Source of the DNA: Phoronis ovalis
Taxonomy: Eukaryota; Phoronida; Phoronidae
Length of the DNA stretch: 18,579 nt
Assembly (NCBI GenBank): GCA_028565635.1
Contig: JAOXYB010017753.1
Coordinates: 1-18,579 of the forward strand
Reading direction: 5' to 3'
The notes beneath the pieces were generated by a model. That model had not been told where the DNA came from. It saw nothing but the letters and a program-made list of their open reading frames with translations, and did not search any database. The position numbers and the translations under genes were made by a program. Below, one piece after another: positions 18,421 to 18,579 of the stretch. Within the stretch, counting starts at the first letter, position 1; the number at the start of each line of letters is the position of its first letter.

Positions 18421-18579
18421 ATGCCCATCACTATGTAATAGTGAAAGGGCATATAGCCGTAGCGTATGCGTCGTCGTCAGCGCATGTAACCTTTTCTTTG
18501 TGTTGCTATAACAGCTTCAGCTTTCGTCAGATCATCTTCGTATTTGGTACAGGGTAAGTACAGGTCAAAGCACAGGTCG
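18421..18579 (+). repeat. Start of a further repeat with a terminal stem-loop, cut by the window edge
   Basis: TGCCC (18422-18426) and TCACTAT (18428-18434) pair with ATAGTGA (18438-18444) and GGGCA (18447-18451), a near-perfect stem with a three-base loop. It is followed by CG-containing sequence (CGTCGTCGTCAGCGCATG) unlike the local AT-rich background, so it looks like the end of a mobile repeat continuing beyond the window. Confidence 0.4.

Noticed and set aside
1-18579. CRISPR arrays, tRNA or rRNA genes, bacterial operons
   Set aside because: No regularly spaced identical repeats with unique spacers, no recognisable tRNA or rRNA core sequences, and the gene structure is clearly eukaryotic.

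Overview
This looks like AT-rich nuclear DNA from a marine invertebrate, most likely a lophotrochozoan and possibly a bivalve. Coding sequence is broken into small exons by GT-AG introns of 133 to 1819 bp. There are no bacterial-style operons. The non-coding part is full of short non-autonomous transposon-like repeats. The bivalve guess rests on general resemblance of the repeat landscape, recalled from memory, and is not proven by the sequence.

Two spliced protein-coding genes lie head-to-tail on the minus strand. Upstream, at 10664-9214, three exons encode a compact 253-residue ankyrin-repeat protein with about five repeats and an unrecognised polar C-terminus. Two CCAAT boxes exactly 30 bp apart and a TATA-like box precede it. 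Downstream, with its first coding exon at 7262 and its stop at 1148, is an eight-exon gene (one 5'UTR exon plus seven coding exons). I reconstructed it by following reading frame and intron phase. It encodes a predicted type I membrane protein of about 777 residues: signal peptide, small cysteine-rich ectodomain, one transmembrane helix at about residues 193-215, and a long, low-complexity cytoplasmic tail rich in tyrosine docking motifs. The CxCxC region of the ectodomain recalls the N-terminal domain of the arthropod actin-hair protein Shavenoid; that link is tentative.

From about 10.8 kb to the right edge I see no convincing protein-coding gene. The region holds several structured repeats: a Helitron-like element with a terminal hairpin and an internal TGACCT-rich degenerate minisatellite (12552-13344); a pair of inverted arrays of a 16-bp unit (14315-15918); an element with 63-bp terminal inverted repeats and a 10-bp target duplication (16138-17075); two copies of a G-run/CACTCT-type repeat, the second followed by a 30-32 bp periodic array (17290-18180); and the start of another repeat with a strong stem-loop at the right edge. 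A further inverted-repeat element sits in the largest intron of the membrane-protein gene (6473-6938). A possible plus-strand first exon, non-coding within the window, lies near 13.9-14.04 kb beside a CTCF-like palindrome.

Nothing shows the two genes acting together; they simply share strand and neighbourhood. The most novel content is the membrane protein: a putative receptor or scaffold with a skippable 21-codon exon carrying an ITIM-like motif, a duplicated acidic motif near the C-terminus and an NPxY motif.
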